Below are positions 31,301 through 42,530 of a stretch of DNA of 64,000 nt, piece after piece. A program made the position numbers and the translations under genes. Every line of letters begins with the position of its first letter. Position 1 is the first letter of the stretch. The notes beneath the pieces were generated by a model. The model searched no databases. It worked only from the letters and a program-made list of their open reading frames with translations, and was not told the DNA's origin. The stretch is taken from contig NW_023604861.1 of the NCBI RefSeq assembly GCF_014898055.3, forward strand, positions 83,176,399 through 83,240,398. The letters run 5' to 3'. The DNA is from Talpa occidentalis (Eukaryota > Chordata > Mammalia > Eulipotyphla > Talpidae).

Positions 31301-32202
31301 GCTATATATTTTCCTCTTATTACTGCTTTTGCTGCATCCCATACATTTAGGATATTGGTGTCCTCCTTGTCATTCAATTCAAAGAATTTTTTAATTTCTT
31401 CTTTGATCTCCTCGTTAGTCCAGTGGTCTTCCAGTAGTGTGGCTTTTAATCTCCATGAGGTAGGATAGTTCCTTGCCTTCTTTTTATGATTTATTTCTAG
31501 TTTGATGCCTTCGTGGTCAGAAAAGATGGTTGGTATGATTTCAATCTTGGTGTATCTGTTGATGTTTGTCTTGTGCCCCAGTATGTGATCGATCCTGGAG
31601 AATGATCCGTGTGCGCTTGAGAAAAATGTGTACTCCGTTTTTTTTGGGTTTAGTGTTCTATAGATGTCTGTTAAGCCCAAATGCTCTAGGTCCTTATTTA
31701 GAGCTTTAGTTTCTTTACTTATTTTTTGTCTTGTTGATCTATCCATTGTTGATAGTGGTGTGTTGAAGTCTCCCACTACATATGTGTTTTCTCTGATGTC
31801 TGTTTTCAGAGAGGACAACAGTTGTCTGATATATTTTGGTGCTCTTTCGTTTGGTGAGTATATGTTAATGAGTGTTATTTCTTCTTGAAGTATTGTCCCC
31901 TTAATCATAATGTAGTGACCATTGGGGTCTCTTTTTATTTTTTTGAGTTTGAAGTCTGTTTTATCTGATATAAGTATAGCTGTTCCTGCTTTCTTTTTTG
32001 GCCCATTTGCTTGTAGGATTGTTTTCCATCCTTTGACTTTGAGCCTATTTTTATCTTTTGTAGCTAAATGTGTTTCCTGGAGACAGCAAAAGGTTGGGTT
32101 TTGTTTCTTAATCCAGGCTGCAACTCTGTGTCTTTTTATTGAAGAGTTTAGTCCATTTACATTTAGAGTTAATATTGATATGTTAGCATCTGTATTTGCC
32201 AT
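28375..32202 (-). CDS. L1 ORF2 protein: endonuclease and reverse transcriptase
   Basis: It is open for 1275 codons, the same length as human L1 ORF2p. The protein nicks target DNA and copies L1 RNA in place (target-primed reverse transcription). The N-terminal APE-type endonuclease keeps N14, E43 (QETH), D145 and N147 (VGDFN), D205 (SRIDH) and H230 (SDH). The reverse transcriptase core includes [30 protein letters not shown] and the catalytic FADD near residues 701-704. A CCHC knuckle lies at C1130, C1134, H1142 and C1147 ([18 protein letters not shown]). No stop, frameshift or missing catalytic residue is visible, so this copy could encode an active enzyme. It starts 74 bp after ORF1. Confidence 0.97.
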   Translation of the reverse strand: MANTDANISILTLNVNGLNSSIKRHRVAAWIKKQNPTFCCLQETHLATKDKNRLKVKGWKTILQANGPKKKAGTAILISDKTDFKLKKIKRDPNGHYIMIKGTILQEEITLINIYSPNERAPKYIRQLLSSLKTDIRENTYVVGDFNTPLSTMDRSTRQKISKETKALNKDLEHLGLTDIYRTLNPKKTEYTFFSSAHGSFSRIDHILGHKTNINRYTKIEIIPTIFSDHEGIKLEINHKKKARNYPTSWRLKATLLEDHWTNEEIKEEIKKFFELNDKEDTNILNVWDAAKAVIRGKYIAIEAHIKKQERTQRNNLISKLKDLEKEQQKNPRTSRRKEIIKTKAEINEIETKKTIQKINETKSWFFEKINKIDKPLARLTKEKREKAQIHRIINERGEITTDTAEIKRIISNYYEQLYGNKFNNLEEMDKFLQLYNHPKLDKEEIEHLNRPITSSEIEMVIKNLPKNKSPGPDGFTNEFYQTFRDELVPILHKLFQKIEKEGTIPNTFYEANITLIPKPNKDNTKKENYRPISLMNTDAKILNKILAIRIQQCIHKIIHHDQVGFIPGAQGWFNIRKSINVIQHINKKKYKNHMIISIDAEKAFDKVQHPFMIKALEILGIQGTYLNIIKAIYDKPTASIILNGEKLKAIPLRSGTRQGCPLSPLLFNIILEVLARAIRQEKDIQGIQIGKEEVKLSLFADDMIIYIENPKISTEKLIQLINQFSKVAGYKINTQKSVAFLYTNNKSEEEEIKKTTPFIIETKKIKYLGINLTKEVKDLYKENYKTLLKEIEEDTKKWKDIPCSWIGRINIIKMAILPKAIYRFNAIPIKISMAFFKEIEQLLMKFIWNHQKPRIAKALLKKKEGNGGITLPDFKLYYKAIIIKTAWYWNKNRHTDQWNRIENPEINPQIYGQLIFDKGAKTMHWSKESLFNKWCWENWVATCKRMKLDHYLTPYTKINSKWIKELDIRPETIKYIEGNIGETLRDLHIKDIFTDTSPKAVIVKRKINSWDYIKLKSFCTAKETITKTKRNPTNWENIFAPNTNDKGLITKICKELMRLSNNKENNPVKKWAEELKRNFSEEEMKMANRHMKKCSTSLVIREMQIKTTMRYHLTPVRMAHIKKTSNNKCWRGCGEKGTLVHCWWECKLVQPLWRAVWRFLDLLNIELPYDPAIPLLGIYPKDTETSIPKSTCTPMFIAALFTIAKLWKQPKCPKIDDWIKKMWYIYTMEYYSAFKKDKHMQFAATWMALEGIMLSEISQKEKEKYRMVSLIAGI

Positions 32203-32276
32203 TATGTTTGTCTTTCCTTTGATTTTATTTATTTATTCTTTTAATAACTTTTTTTTTTTTTGGTCTTCTTTCGTTG

Positions 32277-33305
32277 TTATTCGTCCCTCTGAGGTTCTGG
32301 CTTTAGGATTCCTTGTAGTATTTTTTGGAGTGGGGGTTTAGTCGCAATGAAATTCCGGAGTTTCTCTTTGTCTGGGAAGGTCCATATTCTTTCTTCATGG
32401 AGGAAAGAGAGCTTTGCGGGATAGAGTATTCTTGGTTGGCATCTATTTTCTTGGAGTCTGTTGACTATGTCCCTCCACTCTCTCCTTGCCCGTAGTGTTT
32501 CTTCAGAGAAGTCTGATGTCAGCCTGATTGGTTTTCCTTTGAATGTTATCTGTTTCTTCCCTCTTGTCAGCTTCATTATTTTTTCCTTGTCCTGGATTCT
32601 TGGGAGCTTTACTATTATGTGTCTTGCTGTGTTTTTCCTTTCGTCGTGGAAGTTTGGTGTTCTTCTTGCTTCTTGTATATCAATTTTCAGCTCCTTCTTC
32701 TCATTTGGGAAGTTCTCTTCAATTATATCCATGAATATTTTCTCTGTTCCTACATCTCTCTCCTCTCCTTCTGGAATTCCTATAACTCTTATATTTCCTT
32801 TCCTCATGGAGTCAGATAGTTCCCGAAGTCTTTCTTCATTCTTTTTCCTTCGTACTTCTCTTTCCTTTTCTGTTTTGGTTCTTTTTATTTCTGTGTCTTC
32901 AAGATTACTTATTCGTTCTTCCATTTCATCTATTCTGCTTTCATTGCTTTTCCCAGAGTTCTTTAGTTCCTCCATTAATTCTTTGATCTCCTGCATTTCT
33001 CTTACTTCCCTCTTTAGGGACTCAATTTCCTTCTTCTGATCTATCACTTTTTTAATCATGGCAATTTTAAATTCTCTTTCTGGAAGGCTCAGAAGTTCTT
33101 CCAAGTTGCTGTCGTTGCAATCTGGGGAGTGGTTTTCTTTTTGTGGTGTGCTTCTTTCCTGAGGAGTTTTTAGGTTGCGTGTGGTTCTTCTACTCCCTAC
33201 TGTCTGTTTTCTAATTTGTCGTATGCGTTGGGACACTGTGTTGCTCGGACTGACTGACATCTTGGGTGAACTTCTCCGCTCCCCTCTGGCTCTTCCAGGA
33301 GCCAT
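32277..33305 (-). CDS. L1 ORF1 protein: RNA-binding chaperone
   Basis: The 342-codon frame encodes the trimeric nucleic-acid chaperone that packages L1 RNA. The first 75 residues are basic and low-complexity. Charged heptads predict a coiled coil at about 76-160 (IESLKREVREMQE, RIDEMEERISNLED). An RRM-like domain follows at about 170-265 (NIRVIGIPEGEE; RHIIVKL at 229-235), then the conserved C-terminal domain (RARREWRDIVNRL, PRILYPAKLSF). The length matches human ORF1p (338 aa). A second Met at codon 16 is an alternative start. The frame is fully open. Confidence 0.96.
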   Translation of the reverse strand: MAPGRARGERRSSPKMSVSPSNTVSQRIRQIRKQTVGSRRTTRNLKTPQERSTPQKENHSPDCNDSNLEELLSLPEREFKIAMIKKVIDQKKEIESLKREVREMQEIKELMEELKNSGKSNESRIDEMEERISNLEDTEIKRTKTEKEREVRRKKNEERLRELSDSMRKGNIRVIGIPEGEERDVGTEKIFMDIIEENFPNEKKELKIDIQEARRTPNFHDERKNTARHIIVKLPRIQDKEKIMKLTRGKKQITFKGKPIRLTSDFSEETLRARREWRDIVNRLQENRCQPRILYPAKLSFLHEERIWTFPDKEKLRNFIATKPPLQKILQGILKPEPQRDE

Positions 33306-33717
33306 CTCTGTCTTCTGGGGGAGCTTTCTGCTGGTTTTAGGCAGTTTTTACTGAAGAAATGTCCCTGTTCTCAAATGGCGAAGCGGGATGCAGTCCCTGC
33401 GCCTCCGGTTTCAGGCACACTCTTCTGCGCACCCGGTCTGCCCCGGACGTGGGTGCCTGCTCCCTCTGTGGGCTCAGACTGCTGGTCGGAAGGGGCCTGG
33501 CGTGGAATAACTTCCCGGCTGGCCACTGGGTCCTCCAGAAACCTTCTGCCCTTTTCAAGCAGACTTAAGAAATGTCCTGTTTTATAGGGTGTTAGTGACT
33601 TTTTTTTTCCTGGTCGCTAGGTGGCGCCAGAGATCTCTCCTATTGTCCTTGGGGGGCTGTTTTTCGCCTCCCCCCACCCCGTGGGACAGAGAACAGAGCG
33701 GGAATGGTAGGGTACAC
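33306..33717 (-). promoter_or_regulatory. L1 5'UTR / internal promoter region
   Basis: This 412-bp leader is CpG-rich (about 16 CpG in 350 bases), unlike its surroundings. L1 5'UTRs carry an internal RNA polymerase II promoter. An 11-base match to the CTCF core (CTAGGTGGCGC, 33617-33627, + strand) and two antisense open frames of 69-70 codons lie in it. Promoter activity is inferred from family knowledge. Confidence 0.8.
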
Positions 33718-33733
33718 TATGTAAGAGGTTTTA
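33718..33733 (+). repeat. L1 target-site duplication, right copy
   Basis: This copy is identical to 27986-28001, and it abuts the L1 5' end. Confidence 0.96.
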
Positions 33734-36700
33734 ATGACTGCATAAGTGTTCCACTCACCTCCCTCATTCAGAGCACTCTCTCCTCCTCCTCCTGCATACC
33801 CCTCCTTTCCTCTCATTTATCCCCTCCTGCCAGTATGTGCCCCTGTCTGACCCTCATTAACTCAAAGTGTAAAAACCATCTGTCTGCAGTCCCCTTCCCC
33901 CCTCCTCTCCCAGCTGGGGGTTGGGGCTAGGTCCTTTTTCCTCCCATAGGCTGTCTACACTCAGACCGCTGTGGTTTATAAGCTAGATCTGGATCTGCTA
34001 GGCCCCACAGCATAGGCAGGACTTGTTAGGGGACAGCCTCAGGGCACCTCAGAAGACCTACAAAGAATGAGTGACGCCCCTGGGGGAGCCCAGACCTGCC
34101 TCTCATTCCTCAGAAGCCTCAGAGCTGCTCAGAAGGCTGTACACCTGGAAGGGCCAGGCTGTAGAAGCCTCCCCTCCCCAGGGCTGCCTCGACACAACTG
34201 TGCAGCCACGTCTGGTCTGTGTGTCCATTCTCCTTAACTTTCTCCTCTCACCCCTGCTCCAGCCTCGAGGGCAGCTCCTGCCCCAGGCACCTCTGCCCCC
34301 AGCCTTCTTGCCTGGGAGGAGTGATCGGGAGGAAGGAGGGGGAACTGGGTGTGGGATTAAACTAATAAATGTCAAGTGCTTAGAATACCACAGAAGTATT
34401 CGCCATGGGGTTCATGGGTTGGGAAGGGTGGCTGAGGAGTAGGGCTGGTGGCCTTTGGGTGGCAGCACCAAAGGGCCTGAGGATGGAGGACTGTCCTAAA
34501 ATGAAGAAGGAGCTGCCCTGCGCTGAGCTATGCATGGCATCTCCAGGGCTCCTGGGGGCTCTGGGGCAGGGGCCTTATCCCCCTCAGCTGTCTCAGCAGG
34601 CTGCCTGAGGGCGGGTTGCCTTCCTTCCTCAGGGCAGCTGAGCAGGCAGGCAGAGGTGAGCGGGGCAGGGGTGTCCCTCCTCCTCCCCCATGCTGGCAGG
34701 GGCCCAGAGGAATCCAGGAGTCAGAAGTGGATCCAGGGTTTGTGGCCGGGAGCCCAGCCTGGCCCTGCGCATGAAGGCATTTGAGTTTTCATTACTCAGG
34801 GGGAGCCACAAATTGTCTTGACAAGTGTGGTTGGGTTTATGTAACATAAATACCTCAGCACACACCATCCACCTTTCGGGGAGGACAGGTGGAGGTCTCA
34901 TATGCCGGCTGCTGGAGGAAGAGGGTGGAGAACAGTTAGCCTCGCCCAGGACCTGGGTAGAGGCCACCTAAGCAGGGTGCCAGGCTAGTGTGAGTCCGAA
35001 ATTTCCCCATCAGTGCTTCACTCACTTGCTCCAGCAGCTACCTCTCCCCGTTCTGTACTTAAAGGCCAATCTACCCTCCACTCCCCACTGAGGGTAACTG
35101 GCTAGGGCCTCCATCAGGGTATGTTAGCCGAGATCCTCTTTTCCTCTATCTATACTCCCCAATCTGATGGCCCTGGCGCACAGGGGGAGGTACATGGGTG
35201 TCCTTATCTGGGAGGGGAGGTGGGGCAGCGTCTCCTGCTCCATTCCAGGCACTCTGTCACACACCAGGGATGGAGTGAGTGTCAGTAGAGCAACTGGGGA
35301 CACATGTGGTGCCCTCCTGGGCCACTTCCAGGGAGGCCCTCTTGCTCCTTGATCAGAGGCAGGCCTGACCCGTGGGCTCCGTGGGCTGCCTGGGTGGCCC
35401 TGGGCTGCCCCGGGCTGCCCCTTGCCCCACACTCCCTCACGGCTGTCCTAGCCCAAGCCCTCACTGGCCTCTGTGGTGGTTGCTCTGGGACTCAAAGCCA
35501 CCACTGACCTGCCTCTCTGCCTGTCAGGGTAAAAATAGATGTTTCCACGGCGGCCACCTCCGCAGCCTCAACTTTCTCCTACTTGAGCCCCTGCCAGTAT
35601 TCGCTCAGTGAGTGGAGCACGAATTGCAGGGCTGAGCCTGGCGTTGGGGCCCCGCTGAGGAGCCTGGCTGCTTGTGAATGCCCCATTGTTCTGGGAGGTG
35701 ACCCGATGTGTCCCTCCTCCAGGCCTGGGGCCTGCCCTGCTCACCTCCAGGCCTCTTCCCATTCCCTTTGGCTCTGTGCCTGTCTGGCATGGTGGCTCCT
35801 TGTCCTCCACTCATCGTCTTAAAAGGAGGCATGGCCCTCCCTTACAGGGCCCGTCCACAGGCTTGTGACCCGTGAACAGGACCTTGGGCTGAGAAGGTTC
35901 AATGCTCTGCTCTCACTCCCTTGAAAGTCTTAATCACTTTGAACAAGAGGCCCTGCATTTCTATTTTGTCCTAGGTCTGTGAATTATGTAGTTGGACCTG
36001 CTCCATTCGGAGCCACTAGTCTGATGGGGGAGCCACAGGTCTGATGGGGGAGGCACTCTTTCTCCCTTAGGGGGCCACAGGTTGGAGGAAGAAGCATGGC
36101 AGCCCCTCAAACACACACAGCCCAAGCAGCAAAGGTCTTTGGCCTTCTGAGACACCAGGCTAATGTGAGAGACACAGTCCTTATTCTTAGGAAACCTCAG
36201 CTCACCTGCCTGTGAGCTTGGAGAGATCTTAGGCTCATGAAGCAGGCATGACCCCTGCCCTTAGAGAGCACACTCAGTGGGGGAGGTGGAGCCCCTGCCT
36301 TTAATGAGCCCACAGTCAAATGGTGGGGACATCCCAAGTCCTTGGAGAACTGATGGCAAAGATCAGAGGGATCCCTGGACAGCACGGTTGGTCCTGGCTG
36401 AGACTCAAGGGCATTCAGGTGGGCATGAGGGGGAGGGGTGGCCAAGAGCAGAGCGTGGGACCCCCTGAGCAGGCACTGATTCCTATGCAGCTGCTGAGGG
36501 AGAGCGCTTGGACTTGGTGGGGTGTTGGCAGGAGAGGGTGGCAGCGGAAAGGAAGGCAGTTGTGCTGGTCCTGTGTGTGGGGTGCAGGCTGGCTTGTGGG
36601 GTGGGGGTGTTCTCGGGATGGTTGGAAGGGCTTTGTAAGACTCCAGGGAACACAGCAGAGTTGGTTTGCTCCTGAGGGCGGCAGCCCCAGAAGAGCACGA

Positions 36701-39700
36701 ACGCTGGTGTTCTCCCTGCCCCGCAGCCCAGGGACAGGGCGCTGCCCGCCTGGGCGGGTGGAGAGTCCAGTGGAGGCCAGGAACGTGGCAGGCCCCAGAA
36801 TACAGTTTCCCTGTTTGAGCCCTAGGGCCCACTGAACTTCCTGGGGGCCGGTGGGGTGGAGGGGTCTTCACTAAGGTCCCGCGGCAAGAACATTGACTGG
36901 TGAGGGGGGCGCAGGCCGCCTGCCTCCTGGAACTGGGGGAAGCAAGCAGGTGGCAGTAACTCTGCCCTTGCCCTTGGAGGTCAAGGGAGGGCCATGGACA
37001 TGGGAGGGAGTGCCTATGAGGGGTGGCTTCCTGGAGGAGGTGAGTGAGCTAAGGTTTGGACTTGCAAAGGAGTGCCCCTCTGTCCACCAGGGTGCCTCTT
37101 CTTTGAGGATACAAGTGTTCTGCCAAGACTCCTAGTTAAAATGACTCCCAGGAGGAATCTCATCAGGGCGGTCTATCTGGACTGCACTGAGATCCCCTTC
37201 CCTTCTTGAGGAGCTGAGGTGCTCGCAGGCAGAGAAAACAGCAGCGATGAGGAGCCCTGGAATCTGTCCTCCCTGAGGGAGGTCCGTGCTCTGCCCTGGA
37301 GATTGCCCCCCTCCCCACATTAAGGGCCCAGTGTGGGTCGCTGGCTTTCATCTTGCACTGTCCTTTGGCTTGGCCAGAGACAGCTAGGCCTTGGGGAAGA
37401 GTCTCGCACTGTTCCCACCACAAAGACCTCCTCGTGACCATTGGCCGCGGGGGCAATCACTGGCCAGCCTCCAGCTAGCCTCTCCCTGATGAAGTCTCCC
37501 CTTGTGATTCCTGGAGGGAAGGGTTGGAGCTCACACTTGGTGGGACCCATGAAGGTTGTTTGCCCCATGGCACAAGGCTTAGGGTGGTTGTGGGGGTCAT
37601 GTTCACGCAGAGGATCCTTCCAGTGGGGTGGTAAGTGGTTCTTTCTACAAAGAATGTGGGAGGGAGGAGGCTGAGAGAAGGAAAGATGGAGAGATGGTAG
37701 GGAGAGGGCCTTAGGGGACCGGGGTCAGGGCTGGGAAGGGAGATTTTTATCTTTGCAAAATGATTTGTCCATCCAGGTGAGGTAGAAAGTGGCCTTGGAA
37801 GGGTCCACCCTTCCAAGGTGGACCAGGGTCTCCCCTCTCAGCAGACCGCACCCCTTAGCCAAATACTCCAGGGAAGGCCCCCTGCCATGTTCAAGACCTG
37901 GCTCTGCTGGGTATTACATGCACACGTCGAGTGAATGTTTGGAGAGTGAAGATGTGAAGTTGTCAGGATCCTGGTGACCTGCCCACACTGGCCGGGTGCG
38001 GGAGGAGTCGTTGCAGGCAGTGGGGTGAATTGCCAAGGCAGTCTTCCTATACTCCTCTGGTCCTTAGCTGACCTTTGTCCTTTGAACTTGCACTGTGACA
38101 GGTCAGCAGCAGGGGGGAATGTAGTCAGACACCAAGGAGAACTTCTGGTGGACTCAAGGGATGATACATCCTACTCCAGTAATTCAGGCACTTGCAGAGT
38201 TTCTCCTTGGAAAGTGGGGTTATGAACCCCCTCCCTCCACGTACATGCAGGTTGTCATCTGCAGGCTTGGCTGTGCTGGCCTCCTCCACCCTCACAGAGC
38301 ATCTCCCGTGAGTGCTTTGTGTACTTTTGGGACACAGCCCCTCAGATCCTACCATGTAGGGGAGACACCCTCACCACTCACTCTCAACATATCTAGTCCG
38401 AGTCCTCAAGGCCAGAGATAGCAAGGAAGTGGTGGCCTAAGGCAGCCCAGCCAAGGAGTGGAAAGGCCGGCACAGGGCTCTACCCCAGGCTGGTGGTCTG
38501 CACACTCAGTCACTTCATTCTCTACCTCATTTATTTACTCAGTATTGGGCTAAGTACAGAAGCTTGTGAAGGAGAGACAGATGAGGCCGCTGCTGCCCCG
38601 GGAAGCAGGCCAGTGAGTGTCCAGTACCCTGCAGTGCTGCTTTAGGGCCAGGGGAGGGATCAGTCCTAGTGGGGCTTGTGGGCTCCCTCAGAAGTCTTCA
38701 GGAGGAGATGCCTGTCCTGGAGCTTGTAGGAGGAGAGACTGGGGTATGGCAGGAGTTAAGGATGAGGGCTGAGGAGGCTTGGGTGGGGGGGACCCCGAGT
38801 TCAGCTCAAGGTCCCCTGGACTGCCCCCTTCCTCACCCCGGGACTGTGAGCCTGACCTCTGCTTGACCTCCCCTCTCACCTCTGCACCGAGATCTCTCTC
38901 AGCTGCCTCCTTGACTTCCCCTCACACCTCTGCCAGAAGTGTCCCGTCTCCCTCCAGCCTCCCTCTCCTCCCCTCCTCCCGCTCACTCCAACAAGAAGCT
39001 TTCACTTTCCCCACCTGCCTGTCTCCTTTCAGACCCAGCATCTGCTGGGGAAATTGGGCTATTTGAAGAATAAAGGAGAAAGCAGGAGCGGGAAACTCCC
39101 TCTCAGGGCCCAGCCCACAGCTGGAGTGAAAACCTGTTCCTAGTTAACACCCCGAGTCAAGGACCAGAATGGGGGTGTTGTGCCCCTTCAGTCCCCCGGC
39201 AGGGACCAGGGGGTGAGAGGCATGCTGGGAGAAGTTGGCTGGAGTTATTGGGAGCAGATGGGAAGGGATGATGGGAGGGGTAGGAGGTGGAGGATGAAAT
39301 GGGTCGCCTGGGGTGGGGGAGTGGTGGGGTTATAGGAGGGTGGGGATGGGTATGTGGCAGACCCTTACCTAGACCATGGGGGTATCCTGAGCCAATTATC
39401 TGGAAATATCTCCTCCATGAGAAGTCCTTTGGTCCAGACTGAAGGGAATTCTAGAGTTGGGGTACAGGGCCTTCTGGAAGAACAGAGCCAAGAGCCTTGT
39501 CTGTCTGGAGAGTATGTCCCAGGGAAAGTCCTAGTGTGTAAACATTGGGGATCCACAGCACGCTGCCCCTCACTTGAGCCCCTGGGGGCACTGGCAAGGT
39601 AAGTAAGGAGAAAAACATGCATGATGGTGTGGACTGGGTGCAAGGAAGCTGCGGTCTGGGAGTGGGAGGCTGGGCATAGGACCTGAGGGAAGGAATGAGG

Positions 39701-41922
39701 TGGGTGTTCACGAGGGGAGTGTTCCCGTGGGCACAGTGGGTTGATGGCCAGCATTCATTGGGTTTGATGATGATGGTGGCCCTGATGTTTGTGACCGTGG
39801 GGGTGCCAATGGCGATGATGTGATTGCAGCGGTGGGTAACAATGGTAGAGCCAGATGTCCTCAGCTTGGCTCCACTTGGGTGTTTACTTTTTGGAGTTTG
39901 AGTGGAGTATCTGGTTGGTGAAACTTTTCCAGATTTCTCTTCAGTAGAACCTGTTTCCTCATCACCAGTCCTTGCGAATAGCTAGAACATAGCTGGACTA
40001 AGGCCTGGTCTTCACCCCAAGCTCCTCCTTAGTCCTTGCCCTCAATTCGAAACTGATCTCTTTGCAGGGAGCAGCAGTAGGATATCATTGTCACTGGTCA
40101 CTTTAGAATCTAAGAGATTTAGGTCCTGGAGGAAAAGGTGGGACAGGGAAGGGTGGGGTCAGCGCTAGAGGTGACTTTCCCCTTAGCCTCTGCTCCTTAG
40201 CAGGCACTCCTCCCACTAGCCAAGGCCCAGGCAGGCCCCTGGCCTACACTTCCTGCTCCACGTGGCTTTTGCCCAGATTCTTCTTCCAATGTTTTAATTA
40301 GATCCCGCGCTCATTAGTTGCCCAAATGCCTTCCAGACACTCTGCAGCTGCTCTGGCCCTCCCCACACCTGCCCATCCATCTGGGCCTACCCGACACCTG
40401 GAAGACATTGAGGCCTTCAGCCAGGGCCCCAAACTCCAGCTCCTCCCTGTGGCCTCTTACAGCCGGACCAGGAGTGGAGAAGCAGAGCCTGCAGTCCAGG
40501 GAGGCTGGGGATCTCTGGGAGGCCCTGAGAGGCAGGCTGGGAAGTGAGTTGTGGCCACAGCAGGGTCCCAGCATCTCTGGCCCTGTGCCCCTGGCTGTGC
40601 CCTATCCCCAGAGACCCCCTGAGAGAATCTGCTCAGAGTGAGTGTTCCCCTCTTTATGTGTGCGGTGGACAAGGAGAGTATGTAAGAGTCCAGAAAAGGG
40701 GTACAGGAAGCTGCGCAGTGATCCTAGCGGGCTTTCCTGCAGGGTTTGCCATTCCAAATCATCACCCAGTGTGTGGCAGAAGAGGGTCAAACCCAAGGTC
40801 CTGGGAAACGTCCAGACCTGAACTCAGATCCACCCTAAGCAGAGTCCCCCTTCCTGTTCCACTGACTTGCACCAACCCCAGGGACATCATCAAACGAGTG
40901 AATTTATTTAATGTTCACTTATGTATACTTACAAGTCATTGCTGTAAGGGTGCAAACATAACCTCACTGCATCTCGCAATAACCCTGTAGGGTGGGTATT
41001 TATTTATCTGCATTCAACAAATGAGAAGCAGAATAGCCGAGCAGCTTGCTCAGGTTCGCGCAGGTTGTAAGTAGCTGGTGGCAAGAGGACTCTACCCTCT
41101 GCTGTGGGCTCTCAGTCCTGGTGCTCCCCTGCTGCTTCTCTAGAATAAACCAGGAGCCCCGTGCTCTGCAGTGGGGCCATGGAGGCCCTAGTTAAGCCTC
41201 CCCCTCAGCAACCAACAGGTGCTGGAATTGGTCTTACCCCAGGGGAGATGGGAGATTTTGATTGTGCACCAGCCAGGCAAGTAAATTCATGATTTCCAGC
41301 CTTTGGTTTGCATAGTGCCAGGGGAAAGCCATCCTCAGATCACGGAACTACCTCACATGTGAAGTAGAGACCGCCACGCCTCCCCCTGTTTCCCCACCAT
41401 GTTTCTGATGCCTACAAGGCAATATGGAAGAACCCGCTGGGGCTCAGCCCCGCTGCTCCCCTCGCCTCTCACCAACCCCGAGGATGATGATGTTTTGAGA
41501 TATGGATCTCTTTTGATAAATAAATAAATAGACAAGGGCCCTAAAGTATTAAAGGGATGAAGCATTTGGATGGGAGTTCAGGGGAGGATAATGATGCTGA
41601 GGTGTAGGCTCCCTCACTGCTGGGTCCCCCAAAGCAGCTTAAAGAGCCTTGGGACTCCTCAAGTCCTGGAATTATTGTTCCAAAGGGGCCAAATTACCAT
41701 CTTTTGGGGAGTCAGTGGGTGCCATGTTTGGCTCCAGTCAGTCCCTCTGGACCCTGCCTGAGAGCTCTTACCCTCTCCACATATAATGACAATTTTGGGC
41801 TGAATAAGTTGGTTCTGGGAGGATGTAAGGGCTTGAGAGAGCATTGAGTTGGGGTTTACTTACCTGCAGGGAGCAAAAAAGGGGAGCAGAGAGAATGCCC
41901 TCCTGCCTAGCAGTCATCCAGC
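33734..41922. other. Intergenic DNA, no gene recognised
   Basis: The sequence is fairly GC-rich, with repeated GGGG and CCCC runs. A GAT-rich patch lies near 39750-39850 and a MIR/L3-like segment near 40890-41100. Long opposing frames at 36197-36871 (minus) and 36320-36835 (plus) overlap each other in compositionally biased DNA and show no domain. No CpG island or clear exon was found. Confidence 0.6.
40890..41100 (-). repeat. MIR/L3-like fragment
   Basis: The plus strand has 'CATCTCGCAATAACCCTGTA', GGGTGGGTATTTATTTATC and 'CAGCTTGCTCAGGTTCGC'. This is the pattern of the reverse complement of MIR-type repeats that carry decayed CCCTATGAGG and TTGCCCAAGGTC blocks. Confidence 0.55.
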
Positions 41923-41959
41923 TGCGCGCGCGTGTGTGTGTGTGTGTGTGTGTGTGTGT
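41923..41959. repeat. (CG)4-(TG)n alternating tract
   Basis: TGCGCGCGCG continues directly into TGTGTGTG for 37 bases of uninterrupted alternating purine-pyrimidine. It is a microsatellite with strong Z-DNA potential. Confidence 0.95.
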
Positions 41960-42427
41960 ATTTAATACCTTAAATAGTTTTTCCATCTGCCCTCCACCCT
42001 TCATTGTCAGTTTCCCTAGCAGAAGGCTTGGGACGGGCTGGCTGCCAGGACCAGCTTTAAATGTCAAGGCCTGGAAAATCCGACCAGTCACCAGGGCCCT
42101 ACTTCTCTACCCCAGGTGGCAAGATCATGGGGGGAGAATGACAAAGAGAGCCTAACTACTCCTTCTGTGTCCCAGCCCTGCAGGGCCACTCTGTTTCTGG
42201 TCTGGAACCAGGCATCCAGGGTCCAGGCCCCTCCCCGGCACTCCATACACCCAGACTGACTCAGACATGTCACACCCCTGCTGCTTGAGAACCTACAGTG
42301 GCTCTCTGCTCCCATCTGGGTTGATAGTAGTTTTGGGGGAACAGCATGTCCTGAATGAGCCCCACCCACTAATGTTTTATGGACTCCACCCCTCACCTCC
42401 ATGTCAAAGAGATCCCAGGCACCAAGG

Positions 42428-42530
42428 TTTACAACTCCCATCATGCCATGAATCTGCCATGACTCGACTTCTTGAAGGAGGCATTGCTGGGAACTAAGGG
42501 TGGAGTTAAGCAGCCATGCTCGGTATAAAG
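42428..42530 (+). promoter_or_regulatory. ZNF143-like motifs upstream of a TATA box (candidate)
   Basis: TTTACAACTCCCATCATGCC at 42428-42447 closely fits the ZNF143/SBS motif (ACTACAAYTCCCAnnATGC). An inverted partial match, TTCCCAGCAATGCC, lies at 42479-42492 on the minus strand, and TATAAAG lies at 42524-42530. This could be a small promoter or part of a solo LTR; no transcript is evident. Confidence 0.4.

Larger units (their letters stand above)
28002..33717 (-). mobile_element. Full-length-type L1, both ORFs intact, with 3' transduction
   Basis: The 5.7-kb insert has these parts from its own 5' end: a 412-bp CpG-rich 5'UTR (33717-33306), ORF1 (33305-32277), a 74-bp spacer, ORF2 (32202-28375), a 3'UTR with a G-rich tract (to 28201), an 18-nt poly-A (28183-28200 on this strand as T), 151 bp of non-L1 DNA and a 30-nt terminal poly-A (28002-28031). 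Perfect 16-bp duplications flank the whole. Intact frames, undecayed CpGs and long pure tails indicate a recent insertion. The 5'UTR is shorter than in human L1, so either the family has a short UTR or a few hundred bases are missing. Confidence 0.96.

Noticed and set aside
28635..33039. Several plus-strand open frames of 60-190 codons rich in F, S and L
   Set aside because: They are antisense shadows of the intact L1 ORF1 and ORF2.
36197..36871. 224-codon minus-strand frame with proline- and histidine-rich sequence
   Set aside because: It overlaps a 171-codon frame on the other strand in low-stop, GC-rich DNA. No domain or conserved start context.
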